A stretch of 64,000 nucleotides of DNA from Novosphingobium hassiacum. Its GTDB lineage: Bacteria; Pseudomonadota; Alphaproteobacteria; Sphingomonadales; Sphingomonadaceae. Numbering within the stretch: position 1 is the stretch's first letter; every line of letters begins with the position of its first letter. Positions 45,404 through 54,749 of this stretch are shown here, piece by piece. Position numbers and translations under genes: made by a program. The stretch covers positions 62,001 to 126,000 of the forward strand of contig NZ_JACICY010000001.1 in assembly GCF_014196055.1 (NCBI RefSeq), read 5' to 3'. The notes below the pieces were generated by a model, which worked only from the letters and a program-made list of their open reading frames with translations, searched no databases and was not told the DNA's origin.

Positions 45404-46345
45404 TCAGAGCTTGCCGCGCGCCTTGGCAACAAGGTGCACGCCGACCGCAACGATCGAGCCCAGCACCAGCCCGACGATAGCCGAGGCCACGGCATAGGTC
45501 AGCCAGCCAAGCACACCGCCGACCGGGCCGGTTGCAACTTCGACCGCGTGCTGTGCCGCATGCGCCAGCCCTGCCGGGCCATGGACGCCCAGTTCCTCCA
45601 GCCCGTGAAGAATGATGCCTCCGCCGACCCACAGCATCGCGGCCGTGCCGACCGTTGCCAGCAGCACGAGCAGAACCGGCATCGCGCGCAGCAGAAAATG
45701 CCCGAAGCTCCGCGCCAGAGCGGATGGCTTCTTCGACAGGTGCAGCCCGATATCGTCCATCTTCACGATCAGCCCGACCGCCCCATAAACCGCGACCGTG
45801 ATGGCGATGCCGACCACGGCAAGAATGATTCCCTGCTGCACGATGCCTTCGCCCGACACTTCGGCCAGCGCGATCGCCATGATTTCGGCCGATAGGATCA
45901 GATCGGTGCGGATCGCGCCCGAAACGCGCTCGTTCTCGAACGCCGTCACGTCGGTCGGCTTGTCCTCCAGCGTTTCGCCGTGCTTCGCCCCGCCCAGCTT
46001 CTCCAGCACTTTCTCCGCGCCTTCGAAACACAAGTACAACCCACCCATCATCAGCAGCGGCGTGATCGCCACCGGCAGCAGCGCGCTCAGCAGCAAAGCG
46101 ATCGGCAGCAGGATCACCAGCTTGTTGAACAGGCTGCCCTTGGCGATTCGGGCGATGACCGGCAACTCGCGATCGGGGGTGAATTCCGTGACATAGGACG
46201 GCGTCACTGCGGCATCGTCGATCACCACGCCGGCCGCCTTCGACCCGGCCTTGGCGGCGGCAGCGCTGACATCGTCGAGCGATGAGGCCGCGGCACGAGC
46301 GATAACGGAGATGTCGTCGAGCAGGGCGACCAGGCCGGTTGGCAT
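45404..46345 (-). CDS. DUF808/YedI-family membrane protein
   Basis: 313 residues. Opens MPTGLVALLDDISVIARAAASSLDDVSAAAAKAGSKAAGVVIDDAAVTPSYV, the standard start of the DUF808 family. About seven hydrophobic segments follow (KLVILLPIALLLSALLP, ITPLLMMGGLYLCFEGAEKVLEK, GIILAVVGIAITVAVYGAVG, and others). Function unknown; the family is widespread in Gram-negatives. It is convergent with the PilZ gene, 6 bp apart. Confidence 0.9.
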   Translation of the reverse strand: MPTGLVALLDDISVIARAAASSLDDVSAAAAKAGSKAAGVVIDDAAVTPSYVTEFTPDRELPVIARIAKGSLFNKLVILLPIALLLSALLPVAITPLLMMGGLYLCFEGAEKVLEKLGGAKHGETLEDKPTDVTAFENERVSGAIRTDLILSAEIMAIALAEVSGEGIVQQGIILAVVGIAITVAVYGAVGLIVKMDDIGLHLSKKPSALARSFGHFLLRAMPVLLVLLATVGTAAMLWVGGGIILHGLEELGVHGPAGLAHAAQHAVEVATGPVGGVLGWLTYAVASAIVGLVLGSIVAVGVHLVAKARGKL

Positions 46346-46427
46346 GAGGTGGATCTATCCTTTGGCGGTTGAGGCGTTGATGTGTGAGGGAACGCCCGAA
46401 CAAGCGCAAGGGTCCGCACTACCCCAG

Positions 46428-48587
46428 TCAGACCCGCGACCCCGGTACCGCCACCTGCACGAAATGCGGCTTGGCCTTCGCGCCGCCTGGATCGGCAGCT
46501 GCAGCCAGAACGCTGGGTGGCACGCGATGGCGGGTGCACAGCCCCCCGGACCCGTCGCTGGTCAGCGGCGTTTCGAACTCGACGCCGACCACGGCTCCCT
46601 CCGATCGCACAACATTCGATACGACCAGCTGCCCGCCGCCCAGATCGAGCACCAACCCTGTTCCGACCGGCACGCCCAAGAGCCCGTCGACCCGGGCACC
46701 CGTGCGCGAAAGATCGCGCATCAAAGCCTCATAACGACAGTTTTCGTGGATCACGCCGACCCTGCGGAACACCGAACGACGCTCGGGCCGGTGCCGCTTC
46801 GGTCCGTCCGGTTCGATCTTGAGATCGCCCGATGCTACCCGCTCGTTGACCTCTTCGAGTGGCATGGCGCGCGCAAAAATGTGCCCCTGCACCAGCTTGG
46901 CCCCTCGCTCGCGCACGACCTCAAGCTGGTCGAAGGCTTCGACGCCTTCGACCGTCGTTTCCATGTCCAGCGCGTCGGCCAATCCGAGGATCGCCGCGAT
47001 GATCTTGGCACTGTTCTGGTCGCGAGACGCGCACGCCTCCACGAAACTACGATCGACCTTCAGCTTGTCGAAGGGCGCGGAACGCAGATAGCTAAGCGAC
47101 GAGTAGCCGGTGCCGAAATCATCGAGCGCCAGCCGAACGCCAAGCCCCTTGAGCGCAGCGAACACCTCGTCCACCGCTTCGCTGTCGCGCATGAACACGG
47201 TCTCGGTCAGTTCGAGTTCAAGCCGGTCGGGGTCGATCCCGCTGGCCGCCAGCGCCGAAGCCACGCTCGTTACGAACCCCGGCACCGCAAATTGCACCGC
47301 CGATACGTTGACCGCCACGCGCACGCTGGCTGGCCAGTCCGCGGCATCGGCACAAGCCTGGCGCAATGCCCAGTCGCCCAGCGGGACGATCAGATTGGTC
47401 TCCTCGGCTACCGGGATGAACACCGCCGGCGGGATGGCGCCGCGCTCGGGATGGTTCCAGCGCATCAGCGCCTCGAAGCCGACGACCATGTTATCCTCGA
47501 TCCGCACCACCGGCTGGTAATGCAGGTCGATCTCGTCGCTGCCTAGCGCCTCGCGCAAGTCCTCGCTCAGCGTCGTGCGCTCCAGCGCCTCGTCCTTGAG
47601 TTCGGCGCCAAAGAAGCGGAACTGGCCGCGCCCGCCGTTCTTGGCGGCGTAGAGCGCAAGATCGGCCGATGCGACAAGCGTTTCGCGGTCATCGCCGTCA
47701 TGCGGGGCGACCGCCACCCCGACCGAAGCGCCGATCACCGCGCGCTTGCCTTCGATGACATAGGGCTGCGAGAGCATCTGGATCACGCGCGCAGCAATTT
47801 CGCCCAGTCGTCCGCGATCGTCGTGGTCGGGCAGCACGATCTGGAATTCGTCACCGCCCAGCCGCCCGACCTCGCCGCGATCGCCGACGACCTTGCGCAA
47901 GCGTTCGGCAACCTGTCGCAGCAATTCGTCCCCTGCGGGATGGCCCATGGTATCATTGACGTGCTTGAACCGATCGAGGTCGAGCATCATCAGCCCGCAA
48001 CACCGTCCAACCGGACGGAACGCTGCCAGCATTCCGTCAATCCTGCGCGTCATGCGATAGCGATTGAACAGCCCGGTCAGCGAATCGAACTCCGCCGCCT
48101 TGCTGTCATCACGCTTGCGGCGATATTCGCGGGTCACGTCCCGGGCGAAACCGCGATACCCGGCAAACGTGCCGTCGGATTGCTTGAGCGGATGTCCCGA
48201 CAACGCCCACCACCGGCCATCCTGGCCCGCTGCGCCTGAAAACCGCACGATCAGATCGGCGATGCGGGCATGGGTCGACAGCAGAAAGCTCAATGGCCTG
48301 GCCGCACTCGCCTCGGGATCCTCAATGTCGGTTTCCACCACCGCGGTCAGCGGCACGCCGTACAAACCGCTCGCATCGACGCAGGCCGTCGCGGACAAGT
48401 ACGAGAGCTTCCCGCCTGCGTCGGTCGCCCACAGCCACGCCAGTCCAGCCTGTTCGAACTCATCCAGCATCATGAGGCGGGCATCCGCAGTGTCCGCATA
48501 CCGGACCCGCGCCGGAGACGGCGCCACCGTGCCCTCGGTATCCGGCTGCCCGCGCGACAACCGTTTGATGATTCCCCTGACCGGCAT
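46428..48587 (-). CDS. cytosolic PAS-GGDEF-EAL-PilZ c-di-GMP protein
   Basis: 719 residues. PAS (about 40-155: AWLWATDAGGKLSYLS), GGDEF (about 160-320, RLGGDEF at 244-248, no RxxD site before it: GDRG), EAL (about 335-580: EALMRW, ELTETVFM, DDFGTGYSS, KVDRSF) and PilZ (about 600-690: RDLSRTGARVDG, VGVEFETPL). It is closely parallel to the membrane protein at 29787-32480, so the two are paralogues; the membrane part has been lost or gained. Probably bifunctional or conditionally active. Confidence 0.92.
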   Translation of the reverse strand: MPVRGIIKRLSRGQPDTEGTVAPSPARVRYADTADARLMMLDEFEQAGLAWLWATDAGGKLSYLSATACVDASGLYGVPLTAVVETDIEDPEASAARPLSFLLSTHARIADLIVRFSGAAGQDGRWWALSGHPLKQSDGTFAGYRGFARDVTREYRRKRDDSKAAEFDSLTGLFNRYRMTRRIDGMLAAFRPVGRCCGLMMLDLDRFKHVNDTMGHPAGDELLRQVAERLRKVVGDRGEVGRLGGDEFQIVLPDHDDRGRLGEIAARVIQMLSQPYVIEGKRAVIGASVGVAVAPHDGDDRETLVASADLALYAAKNGGRGQFRFFGAELKDEALERTTLSEDLREALGSDEIDLHYQPVVRIEDNMVVGFEALMRWNHPERGAIPPAVFIPVAEETNLIVPLGDWALRQACADAADWPASVRVAVNVSAVQFAVPGFVTSVASALAASGIDPDRLELELTETVFMRDSEAVDEVFAALKGLGVRLALDDFGTGYSSLSYLRSAPFDKLKVDRSFVEACASRDQNSAKIIAAILGLADALDMETTVEGVEAFDQLEVVRERGAKLVQGHIFARAMPLEEVNERVASGDLKIEPDGPKRHRPERRSVFRRVGVIHENCRYEALMRDLSRTGARVDGLLGVPVGTGLVLDLGGGQLVVSNVVRSEGAVVGVEFETPLTSDGSGGLCTRHRVPPSVLAAAADPGGAKAKPHFVQVAVPGSRV

Positions 48588-48730
48588 TCCCTGATTTCGC
48601 CTGGTTCGATACTCGATCTGAACTCACGCTATAACTTTTGTTCGTTACCGCGTCCCTAATTGACGGTGACCCGCGCTCTGCGACGCATACTCAGCAAACG
48701 AACCGTTCGCATTCTGCCGCTCGAGTCGCT

Positions 48731-49903
48731 ATGGGCGCGCCCATGACACAGCCGGTAAAACGCCTGCATCACCTCGACGCTGCCCGCGCGCTGCTGCTGC
48801 TGCTCGGGTTGCCGTTCCACGTCGCGACCAAGGCGATCTTCGAGAGCGAGCCCGCCGCGACCGCCTTCCAGACATCGCTCGGCATCGGCGCCTACGCCTC
48901 GATCACGCACGCTTTCCGCATGTTCGCGTTCTTCATGCTGGCGGGATACTTCGCCGCGATGATGCGCGAACGCAAAGGCGCGGGAGCGTGGATTGCCGAG
49001 CGCATGCGTCGTCTCGGCCTGCCCTTGCTGGCGAGCCTGGCGACCTTGGGCCTGATCCAGTTCCAGCTTCAGGATTCGCTCCTGCACAAGCCGTCGCCGC
49101 ACTTCCTCGGGCTTCCGGTGGCGCTCGATCACTTGTGGTTCCTGTTCGTCCTGCTCGGATTTTGCCTCACCTATATCGCGATCCCGCTTTCGCGGATCAC
49201 GCCAAGCCCCCGCCTGGTCAAGGCGCTGCAGTTGCAGGGCCTCGGCGGTATCGCGCTGCTGTTCGCGCTGGCGGTCTGGGGCTTGGTCAGGGTCGCCACC
49301 GAACTCCTGCTCCCGCCGATCCCAGATGCGCCCAGTGAAACGCTGCTGTGGCAGCAGTTCGTGTTCCACTCCGCCGGGTTCACGCTCGGGGTGCTGGCGT
49401 GGCATGGCCGCTTGGGAGAACAGCTGTTCGCCTTGCGCAACCGCTCCGTCCTGCCCGCAGCAGCACTGCTTCTGGCGATCTACATCCCGCTCGACCCGCT
49501 GATCCGCCCGGCGCTTGGCCTCGAAATTTACCCCAGCCTCGGCGGAATGCTGGTCATGCGCGCGATAGAATTGCCGCTTGCCTACCTGCTGTCGCTCGCA
49601 CTGTTCCGCCTGCTCGCCGCGCTGATCCGGGGTCCCAGTCGCACGATCACCTTCTTCGTGGACGGCGCGCTGGCGATCTACCTGTTCCACCTCGTCTGGG
49701 CGATGCTGATCCTCCCGCACGCGCGCGCCCTGCCGGTCGCGGCAGAGCTGCAATGGCTGCTCGCCACCGCCGCAGTGCTCGTCCTGTCGGTCGCCAGCTT
49801 CCTCGCCGTGCGCTCGACCAGCCTCACCGCGATGCTGTTTTGCGGCGCTCCTGCCCGCCCCATGGCGCTCCCCGCCTCCGCCGCCGTGCAGCCCGTCCAC
49901 TGA
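48731..49903 (+). CDS. acyltransferase-3 family membrane protein (OpgC-like)
   Basis: 390 residues from 48731; an alternative start is 48743. About ten membrane helices. RLHHLDAARALLLLLGLPFHV at the front has the conserved R and H of the acyltransferase-3 family, and LDHLWFLFVLLGFCLTYI and the ending ALAIYLFHLVWAMLIL fit the OpgC (glucan succinyltransferase)-like branch. It probably O-acylates a surface or periplasmic glycan; the substrate is unknown. Confidence 0.82.
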   Translation: MGAPMTQPVKRLHHLDAARALLLLLGLPFHVATKAIFESEPAATAFQTSLGIGAYASITHAFRMFAFFMLAGYFAAMMRERKGAGAWIAERMRRLGLPLLASLATLGLIQFQLQDSLLHKPSPHFLGLPVALDHLWFLFVLLGFCLTYIAIPLSRITPSPRLVKALQLQGLGGIALLFALAVWGLVRVATELLLPPIPDAPSETLLWQQFVFHSAGFTLGVLAWHGRLGEQLFALRNRSVLPAAALLLAIYIPLDPLIRPALGLEIYPSLGGMLVMRAIELPLAYLLSLALFRLLAALIRGPSRTITFFVDGALAIYLFHLVWAMLILPHARALPVAAELQWLLATAAVLVLSVASFLAVRSTSLTAMLFCGAPARPMALPASAAVQPVH

Positions 49904-50044
49904 ACGCTTGCATTCCAGCGTCAACTCGCTAAGGGCCACCCCTTCGCCGGGCATTCCTGGTGATACCCCAAGCAGAAAGCCGGAGGGGCCCCGCAATCCC
50001 GCGGATCAGCCAGCGATCGGTTGAATAGATAAGGACGCAAAAGC

Positions 50045-50407
50045 ATGCCGCTTTACGAGCATGTGTTTCTGGCGCGCCAAGACTTGAGCCAGGCTCAGGT
50101 CGATGTGCTGGCAGCCACAGCCACCGAAATCGTCGAAGCCAACCAGGGCAAGGTCGTCAAGACCGAGACCTGGGGTCTCCGTTCGCTGGCCTACAAGATC
50201 CAGAAGAACCGCAAGGCGCACTTCGTGCTGCTGAACATCGAATCGTCGGGTGCTGCCATCCTCGAGCTCGAGCGTCAGACCGCGATCAACGAAGACATCA
50301 TCCGCTTCATGACCGTCCGTGTCGAAGAGCACGAAGGTGGTCCTTCGGTAATGATGCGCAAGAACGACCGCGAGCGTACTCGCCGTCGCGAACGCGAAGG
50401 GGAATAA
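50045..50407 (+). CDS. rpsF: 30S ribosomal protein S6
   Basis: 120 residues. [46 protein letters not shown] and [26 protein letters not shown] are S6 hallmarks, with a basic tail. It starts the S6-S18-L9 operon. Upstream, a CCCC/GGGG hairpin with a CCG in the loop (49966-49988) might be an S6:S18 leader, but the match is not strong enough to call. Confidence 0.97.
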   Translation: MPLYEHVFLARQDLSQAQVDVLAATATEIVEANQGKVVKTETWGLRSLAYKIQKNRKAHFVLLNIESSGAAILELERQTAINEDIIRFMTVRVEEHEGGPSVMMRKNDRERTRRREREGE

Positions 50408-50410
50408 GAG

Positions 50411-50635
50411 ATGGCCCGTCCGTTTTTCCGCCGTCGCAAGAGCTGCCCGTTCTCGGGCAAGAACGCTCCGAAGATCGACTACAAGGATGTGCGTCTGCTG
50501 CAGGGCTTCATGTCCGAGCGTGGCAAGATCGTGCCTTCGCGCATCACCGCCGTTTCGGCAAAGAAGCAGCGCGAGCTGAGCCAGGCGATCAAGCGCGCCC
50601 GGCACATCGGCCTGCTGCCGTACATCGTCAAGTAA
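50411..50635 (+). CDS. rpsR: 30S ribosomal protein S18
   Basis: 74 residues. [67 protein letters not shown] is a full S18. It pairs with S6 on the 30S platform. It starts 3 bp after the rpsF stop codon. Confidence 0.97.
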   Translation: MARPFFRRRKSCPFSGKNAPKIDYKDVRLLQGFMSERGKIVPSRITAVSAKKQRELSQAIKRARHIGLLPYIVK

Positions 50636-50647
50636 GGAGCGCACACC

Positions 50648-51247
50648 ATGCAGATCATCCTGCTCGAGCGCATCGAGAAGCTGGGCGCCATCGGCGACGA
50701 AGTGACCGTCAAGGACGGTTATGCCCGCAACTTCCTGCTGCCCAACAAGAAGGCGCTTCGCGCCAACGACGCCAACCGCAAGGTGTTCGAATCCAACCGT
50801 GCCCGCATCGAGGCCGATAACGCAGCGCGTCGTGAAGACGCGAAGGGCGAGTCGTCCAACGTCGAGGGCAAGGAAGTCGTGCTGATCCGTGCGTCGTCGA
50901 ACGCCGGTCAGCTCTACGGCTCGGTTTCGGTCCGCGACATCGCCGACGGCCTCAACGAACTGGGCGCCAAGGTGAACAAGTCGATGGTCGTGCTCGAACG
51001 CCCGATCAAGACCCTCGGCGTCTACGACGTCAAGGTCGCGCTTCACCCCGAAGTGTCGGTGACCGTCAAGGTCAACGTCGCACGTTCGGCCGACGAAGCC
51101 GCGCTGCAGTCGCAGGGCGTGGACGTTATGGCCGCCATGTTCGACACCGATGTCGGCGGCTTCACCGAAGCCTACGATCCGAACGCAGAGCCGGGCGAAA
51201 TCTCGTCCGACATGCTGGACGAGCCTGCTGAGGAAACCGAAGCCTGA
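50648..51247 (+). CDS. rplI: 50S ribosomal protein L9
   Basis: 199 residues. N-domain MQIILLERIEKLGAIGDEVTVKDGYARNFLLPNKKALRA, a connecting helix and a C-domain (LYGSVSVRDIADGL). A C-terminal acidic extension of about 45 residues (after DEAALQSQGVD) is common in Alphaproteobacteria. Last gene of the ribosomal operon; a strong terminator follows. Confidence 0.97.
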   Translation: MQIILLERIEKLGAIGDEVTVKDGYARNFLLPNKKALRANDANRKVFESNRARIEADNAARREDAKGESSNVEGKEVVLIRASSNAGQLYGSVSVRDIADGLNELGAKVNKSMVVLERPIKTLGVYDVKVALHPEVSVTVKVNVARSADEAALQSQGVDVMAAMFDTDVGGFTEAYDPNAEPGEISSDMLDEPAEETEA

Positions 51248-51278
51248 GGCTTCGCTTCCGCAGCGGCTACAAGATCAA

Positions 51279-51306
51279 GGGGCGCCCCAACCGGGCGCCC
51301 CTTTTT
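51279..51306 (+). terminator. rho-independent terminator after rplI
   Basis: A perfect 9-bp stem (GGGGCGCCC / GGGCGCCCC) with a CAACC loop, followed by TTTTT. It lies 32 bp after the rplI stop and ends the rpsF-rpsR-rplI operon. Confidence 0.93.
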
Positions 51307-51358
51307 CGTTGGGTGCCATGACTTTGCAGAGTAGCAATGGTCGGCTAGAGCATGGGCG

Positions 51359-52795
51359 ATGGATTCAACTGAAACGATAATCGCCGACCTCTCCCGCATC
51401 TACGATCAGGCCGTCGCGCTGCTCAGGGCCGACATAGCCGCTTATGCCAACGACGGCACGCTGCCCCCGCCTGAACGCCGCCTCGACGGCAGCTACTGCT
51501 ATCCGCAATTGGTTATCACCTTTCGCGGCGATCCGGCGCACGAGGCGACCGGACGGGCATTCGGACGGCTGACCCAGCGCGGCACTTACGCCTGCACCGT
51601 CACGCGCCCCGCCCTGTTCGACGATTACCTGGCCGAACAGATCGATGTGATCCGCTCCGGGTTCGACGTCGAAATCACGGTCGAGCGCTCGCACCAGGAA
51701 ATGCCGTTCCCCTACGTACTCGACGGTGCGTACGGCGCGCAGATCGGCAGTGTCAGCCCGCCAGAACTCGCCAAGCATTTTCCGACGACCGATCTTGCCC
51801 ATATCGGCGACGAGATTGCGGATGGGGAATATCTGATCGGTGACGGCCCATTCCCGCTTGCGCTGTTCGACGGACTGCGCACCGACTTCAGCCTCGCACG
51901 CCTTGCCCATTACACTGGCACCAGCACCGAAGATTTCCAGCGCTACATCCTGTTCACCAACTACCACCGCTATGTCGATGAATTCGTCGATTGGGCCGCG
52001 CAGCAGGTTGACGGCACGAACTATATCGCGCTGACTGGCGCGGGCGGCCTGTTCCTCGATGCCGCGACCGACAACGCGCGCGCACGCCTGTCCGATACGG
52101 CATGGCGGCGACACCAGATGCCGGCATACCACCTCGTCGCGCCCGACAAGTCGGGCATCACGCTGGTCAATATCGGCGTCGGCCCGTCCAATGCCAAAAC
52201 CATCTGCGATCATCTCGCGGTACTGCGACCCGAGGCGTGGCTGATGATCGGCCATTGCGGCGGCCTTCGCCCGACCCAGAAGATCGGCGACTACGTCCTC
52301 GCTCACGCCTACTTGCGCGACGATCACGTGCTCGATCCCGTTTTGCCTCCCGAAATCCCGATCCCGGCGATTGCCGAGGTGCAGGTCGCGCTTCAGCAGG
52401 CGGCGGAGATGGTCAGCGGCGCCAATGGCACCGACCTCAAGAAGCGCATGCGCACTGGCACGATCGTCACCACCGATGATCGCAACTGGGAACTACGCTA
52501 TACCCATTCCGCCCGCCGCCTGTCGCTCAGCCGCGCGGTCGGGATCGACATGGAAAGCGCCACGATCGCCGCACAGGGCTACCGCTTCCGCGTACCCTAC
52601 GGCACGCTGCTGTGCGTCTCGGACAAACCGCTCCATGGCGAGATCAAGCTACCCGGCCAGGCCAACCGCTTCTACGAGGAAGCCATCGCCGCCCACCTCG
52701 CGATCGGAACCACCGCCTGCGCCCTTCTGCGCAAGGAAGGGCCGAGGCTGCACAGTCGCAAACTCCGCGCCTTCAACGAGCCACCATTCCGGTAA
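51359..52795 (+). CDS. amn: AMP nucleosidase
   Basis: 478 residues. An N-terminal Amn-specific domain (about 1-180: LDGSYCYPQLVITFRGDPAHEATGRAFGRL, THYHRYV-like TNYHRYVDEFVDWA) and a C-terminal nucleoside phosphorylase-like domain (about 270-460: TLVNIGVGPSNAKTICDHLAVLRPEAWLMIGHCGGL, VGIDMESATIAAQGYRFRVPYGTLLCVSDKP). It hydrolyses AMP to adenine and ribose 5-phosphate. It is the last clear host gene before the prophage. Confidence 0.95.
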   Translation: MDSTETIIADLSRIYDQAVALLRADIAAYANDGTLPPPERRLDGSYCYPQLVITFRGDPAHEATGRAFGRLTQRGTYACTVTRPALFDDYLAEQIDVIRSGFDVEITVERSHQEMPFPYVLDGAYGAQIGSVSPPELAKHFPTTDLAHIGDEIADGEYLIGDGPFPLALFDGLRTDFSLARLAHYTGTSTEDFQRYILFTNYHRYVDEFVDWAAQQVDGTNYIALTGAGGLFLDAATDNARARLSDTAWRRHQMPAYHLVAPDKSGITLVNIGVGPSNAKTICDHLAVLRPEAWLMIGHCGGLRPTQKIGDYVLAHAYLRDDHVLDPVLPPEIPIPAIAEVQVALQQAAEMVSGANGTDLKKRMRTGTIVTTDDRNWELRYTHSARRLSLSRAVGIDMESATIAAQGYRFRVPYGTLLCVSDKPLHGEIKLPGQANRFYEEAIAAHLAIGTTACALLRKEGPRLHSRKLRAFNEPPFR

Positions 52796-52800
52796 AAGCG

Positions 52801-52891
52801 CCCACCCCCAACCCCTCCCGCATGCGGGAGGGGGGCAAAAACAGGCACCACTTCTTCCCCCCTCCCGCTTGCGGGAGGGGTCGGGGGTGGG
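52801..52891. repeat. compound palindromic repeat between amn and the prophage
   Basis: Two arms (52801-52835 and 52857-52891) are inverted copies: CCCACCCCCAACCCCTCCCG... against ...CGGGAGGGGTCGGGGGTGGG. Each arm itself holds a perfect CTCCCGC-AT/TT-GCGGGAG hairpin. It starts 5 bp after the amn stop. It resembles other intergenic palindromes in sphingomonads and may also terminate amn transcription. Confidence 0.75.
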
Positions 52892-53022
52892 CACCCTTAC
52901 TGCATGTAGCGCGGCGAGACGTTCTGGAGTCTTTGACAAGACAAACTAGAGCACTCCGCTGCGGCATGACCGGGCGCATAGCGGGTTTCTCATTGGGCTG
53001 ACAGAGGGTTCTTTCGGCGCTC
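52892..53022. other. possible host-prophage junction
   Basis: About 130 bp between the palindrome and the stop of the last prophage gene. No gene is visible. The attachment core should lie here if the cassette at 53023-55112 is the prophage end, but with only one end in the window no repeat can be matched. Confidence 0.35.
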
Positions 53023-53622
53023 TCACGAACGGCTAAGAAGCCCGCCTCGCATCGCTGGCTCCCACGTCGCCAGCTCATCGTTTTGTGGCACGGCTGGCAG
53101 CGCCCCTATTACCGCCATGCGCAGCGCTTCGGAATAGAGCCGCAGCCCCATGGGTGCCAGATCGCGCCGCCACAATGTGGCCGCGTCATCACCCGGTTTG
53201 ATGTGGCACCAATCCTGAAGCGCGACAGGCCCAGTGTCGGCTCCATCATCCATCCAGTAGATCGTGCCTCCGGTCATTTGCTCCCGCATGTGAATGGCCC
53301 AGCGGATAGCGTCCCGCCCACGATGGCGCGGCAAGAGCGACGGGTGATAGCCGAGCGCGCCAAGCCTTGCCCGTGCCCTCGTCGCGGCAGGAATGAAGCA
53401 ATGGGCATGGGCGGCGCAGATCAGATCAACCTCGTCTGGAATCGATCCTGCCGAAAGCACCCGGTCGGCAACCTGGGCGGAAAGTCCACGCTTCCCGGCC
53501 TCGACCGCCAGCGCATCATCCGCTGTGGGCGCGGCCACGCCGGTCACTTCAAATCCTTCAGCCAGGCATTGCTTCAGAAACTGCGCGGCAAGCCATTTCT
53601 GGCCAACGATAAACAGCTTCAC
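53023..53622 (-). CDS. formyltransferase-like protein, last gene of the com cassette
   Basis: 199 residues. Formyltransferase fold of the Fmt/PurN kind: a Rossmann-type start (KLFIVGQKWLAAQFLKQCL), LICAAHAHCFIP, YHPSLLPRHRGRDAIRWAI (the catalytic His) and TGGTIYWMDDGADTGPV (the catalytic Asp). The Asn that usually stands two residues before the His is replaced (GYH instead of NxH). It is shorter than Fmt (about 310) and lacks the OB tRNA-binding domain, so the target is not initiator tRNA by default. Its ATG overlaps the ABC/GNAT stop (ATGA). It may transfer a one-carbon group in a DNA- or metabolite-modification step; this is inference from the operon. Confidence 0.78.
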   Translation of the reverse strand: MKLFIVGQKWLAAQFLKQCLAEGFEVTGVAAPTADDALAVEAGKRGLSAQVADRVLSAGSIPDEVDLICAAHAHCFIPAATRARARLGALGYHPSLLPRHRGRDAIRWAIHMREQMTGGTIYWMDDGADTGPVALQDWCHIKPGDDAATLWRRDLAPMGLRLYSEALRMAVIGALPAVPQNDELATWEPAMRGGLLSRS

Positions 53623-54749
53623 GCCCTGTCCTCCGGCAGCAAATACCGGAAGCCTTGTACGGCGCGGAAGTGCCCGCCAAAGCCGCTGCCGTGGCTATGA
53701 GCGGTCATCTTTCCACGCTCGTATGATCGCTGCAGCGTTTCAAGGCTTCGCGCCTTCAGTTCGCCATGTAGCCTGCCCGACACCTGCGTCCATCCCTTCG
53801 CCCGGCGCAGCGCAGCGGCAAGCCCGGGATGGCTGGTATGGAACAGAGTCGGCATGCGTCTGCCGTACCGGTTTTGACCATCTGCCCATGCCTCGCACAC
53901 GGTGTTGAGAAAGCGCATCCCAACGCCGATGCCCTGCCATTCAGGCATGATAACCAACCGGCAGGCGCGCGCCTCGATCAGTCCAGGCCGCGTAGAAACG
54001 CCCAGATGCGCGACCGGCTGGCCATCAACGAATCCGACATAGCAACGGGCTGCGATCATGTGCGGCAGCTTCAGATAGTGATGCGGCTCAAACAGGGGCC
54101 AGTGCTGCCAGTTGCTTTCCCTGATCTCCAGTTCAAACGATGGTCTTCGTCGAAGACACCCCCGTTCTAGCGTTCCCGTCGCCGTGTCATAAACCCAGTC
54201 GGGCTGCAGCCAATCAAGGATATCGTAATGGCATGACAGCAGCACGGCCCGCCCGGTGCCGCGCCGCCACGCTTTGGCAAATGCCGCCGCGCCAACGCAT
54301 GCGATCTGCCGGTCAACTACCGACGAGAACTCATCAACCACAGCCAGCGGCGGTGCCTCACAAACAAGCCGCGCCAGCATCGCCCGGAACTGCTCCCCGT
54401 TGGAAAGAACCCCAAAGGGCCTAAGCCAAGTCGGCACACTACCAAGGCCGACCGCAGACAGCGCGCCGGTAACATCGTCAAACGGAAGGTCAGGCCCAAT
54501 CGCGTCAATGATGGGTGAGGATTGCGGCCAGCATGGCTCGTAGATCGGCCCGGTTGCGCGGCCAAGGCTCGTCTTTCCCGACCCGGACGGCCCCACGATC
54601 ACGCCGATCTGCCAGTCCTCATCCATGCCCGGAAGGTCGGCCTCGATGTCAAACCGCGTGGCCTGATCGTCGACGTTGAAAAGCGATTTCACGCGGGCTG
54701 CACGATATGTCGCCACATCGTCGCAACGGTGGTGTGCGGCCACTTTCAT
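53619..54749 (-). CDS. ABC-type ATPase fused to GNAT acyltransferase (Mom-like candidate)
   Basis: 376 residues from the ATG at 54749, which overlaps the previous stop (ATGA). N-terminal ATPase: Walker A GPSGSGKT at 53-60, an ABC-like signature LSNGEQFRAMLARL, Walker B PLAVVDEFSS, and a switch His in LLSCHYDIL. There is no transporter-like partner. C-terminal GNAT (about 225-345): CYVGFVDGQPVAHLGVSTRP, ARACRLVIMPEWQGIGVGMRFLN (acyl-CoA loop), TLFHTSHPGLAAAL. This two-domain type recurs in phages. Placed after a Com-like zinc ribbon it is the positional equivalent of Mu Mom, itself a GNAT-fold DNA-adenine modification enzyme. DNA modification is inferred. Confidence 0.82.
   Translation of the reverse strand: MKVAAHHRCDDVATYRAARVKSLFNVDDQATRFDIEADLPGMDEDWQIGVIVGPSGSGKTSLGRATGPIYEPCWPQSSPIIDAIGPDLPFDDVTGALSAVGLGSVPTWLRPFGVLSNGEQFRAMLARLVCEAPPLAVVDEFSSVVDRQIACVGAAAFAKAWRRGTGRAVLLSCHYDILDWLQPDWVYDTATGTLERGCLRRRPSFELEIRESNWQHWPLFEPHHYLKLPHMIAARCYVGFVDGQPVAHLGVSTRPGLIEARACRLVIMPEWQGIGVGMRFLNTVCEAWADGQNRYGRRMPTLFHTSHPGLAAALRRAKGWTQVSGRLHGELKARSLETLQRSYERGKMTAHSHGSGFGGHFRAVQGFRYLLPEDRA

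Noticed and set aside
49966..49988. Possible S6:S18 ribosomal leader before rpsF
   Set aside because: A CCCC/GGGG stem with a CCG is present, but the wider consensus could not be matched by eye; a covariance search would be needed.
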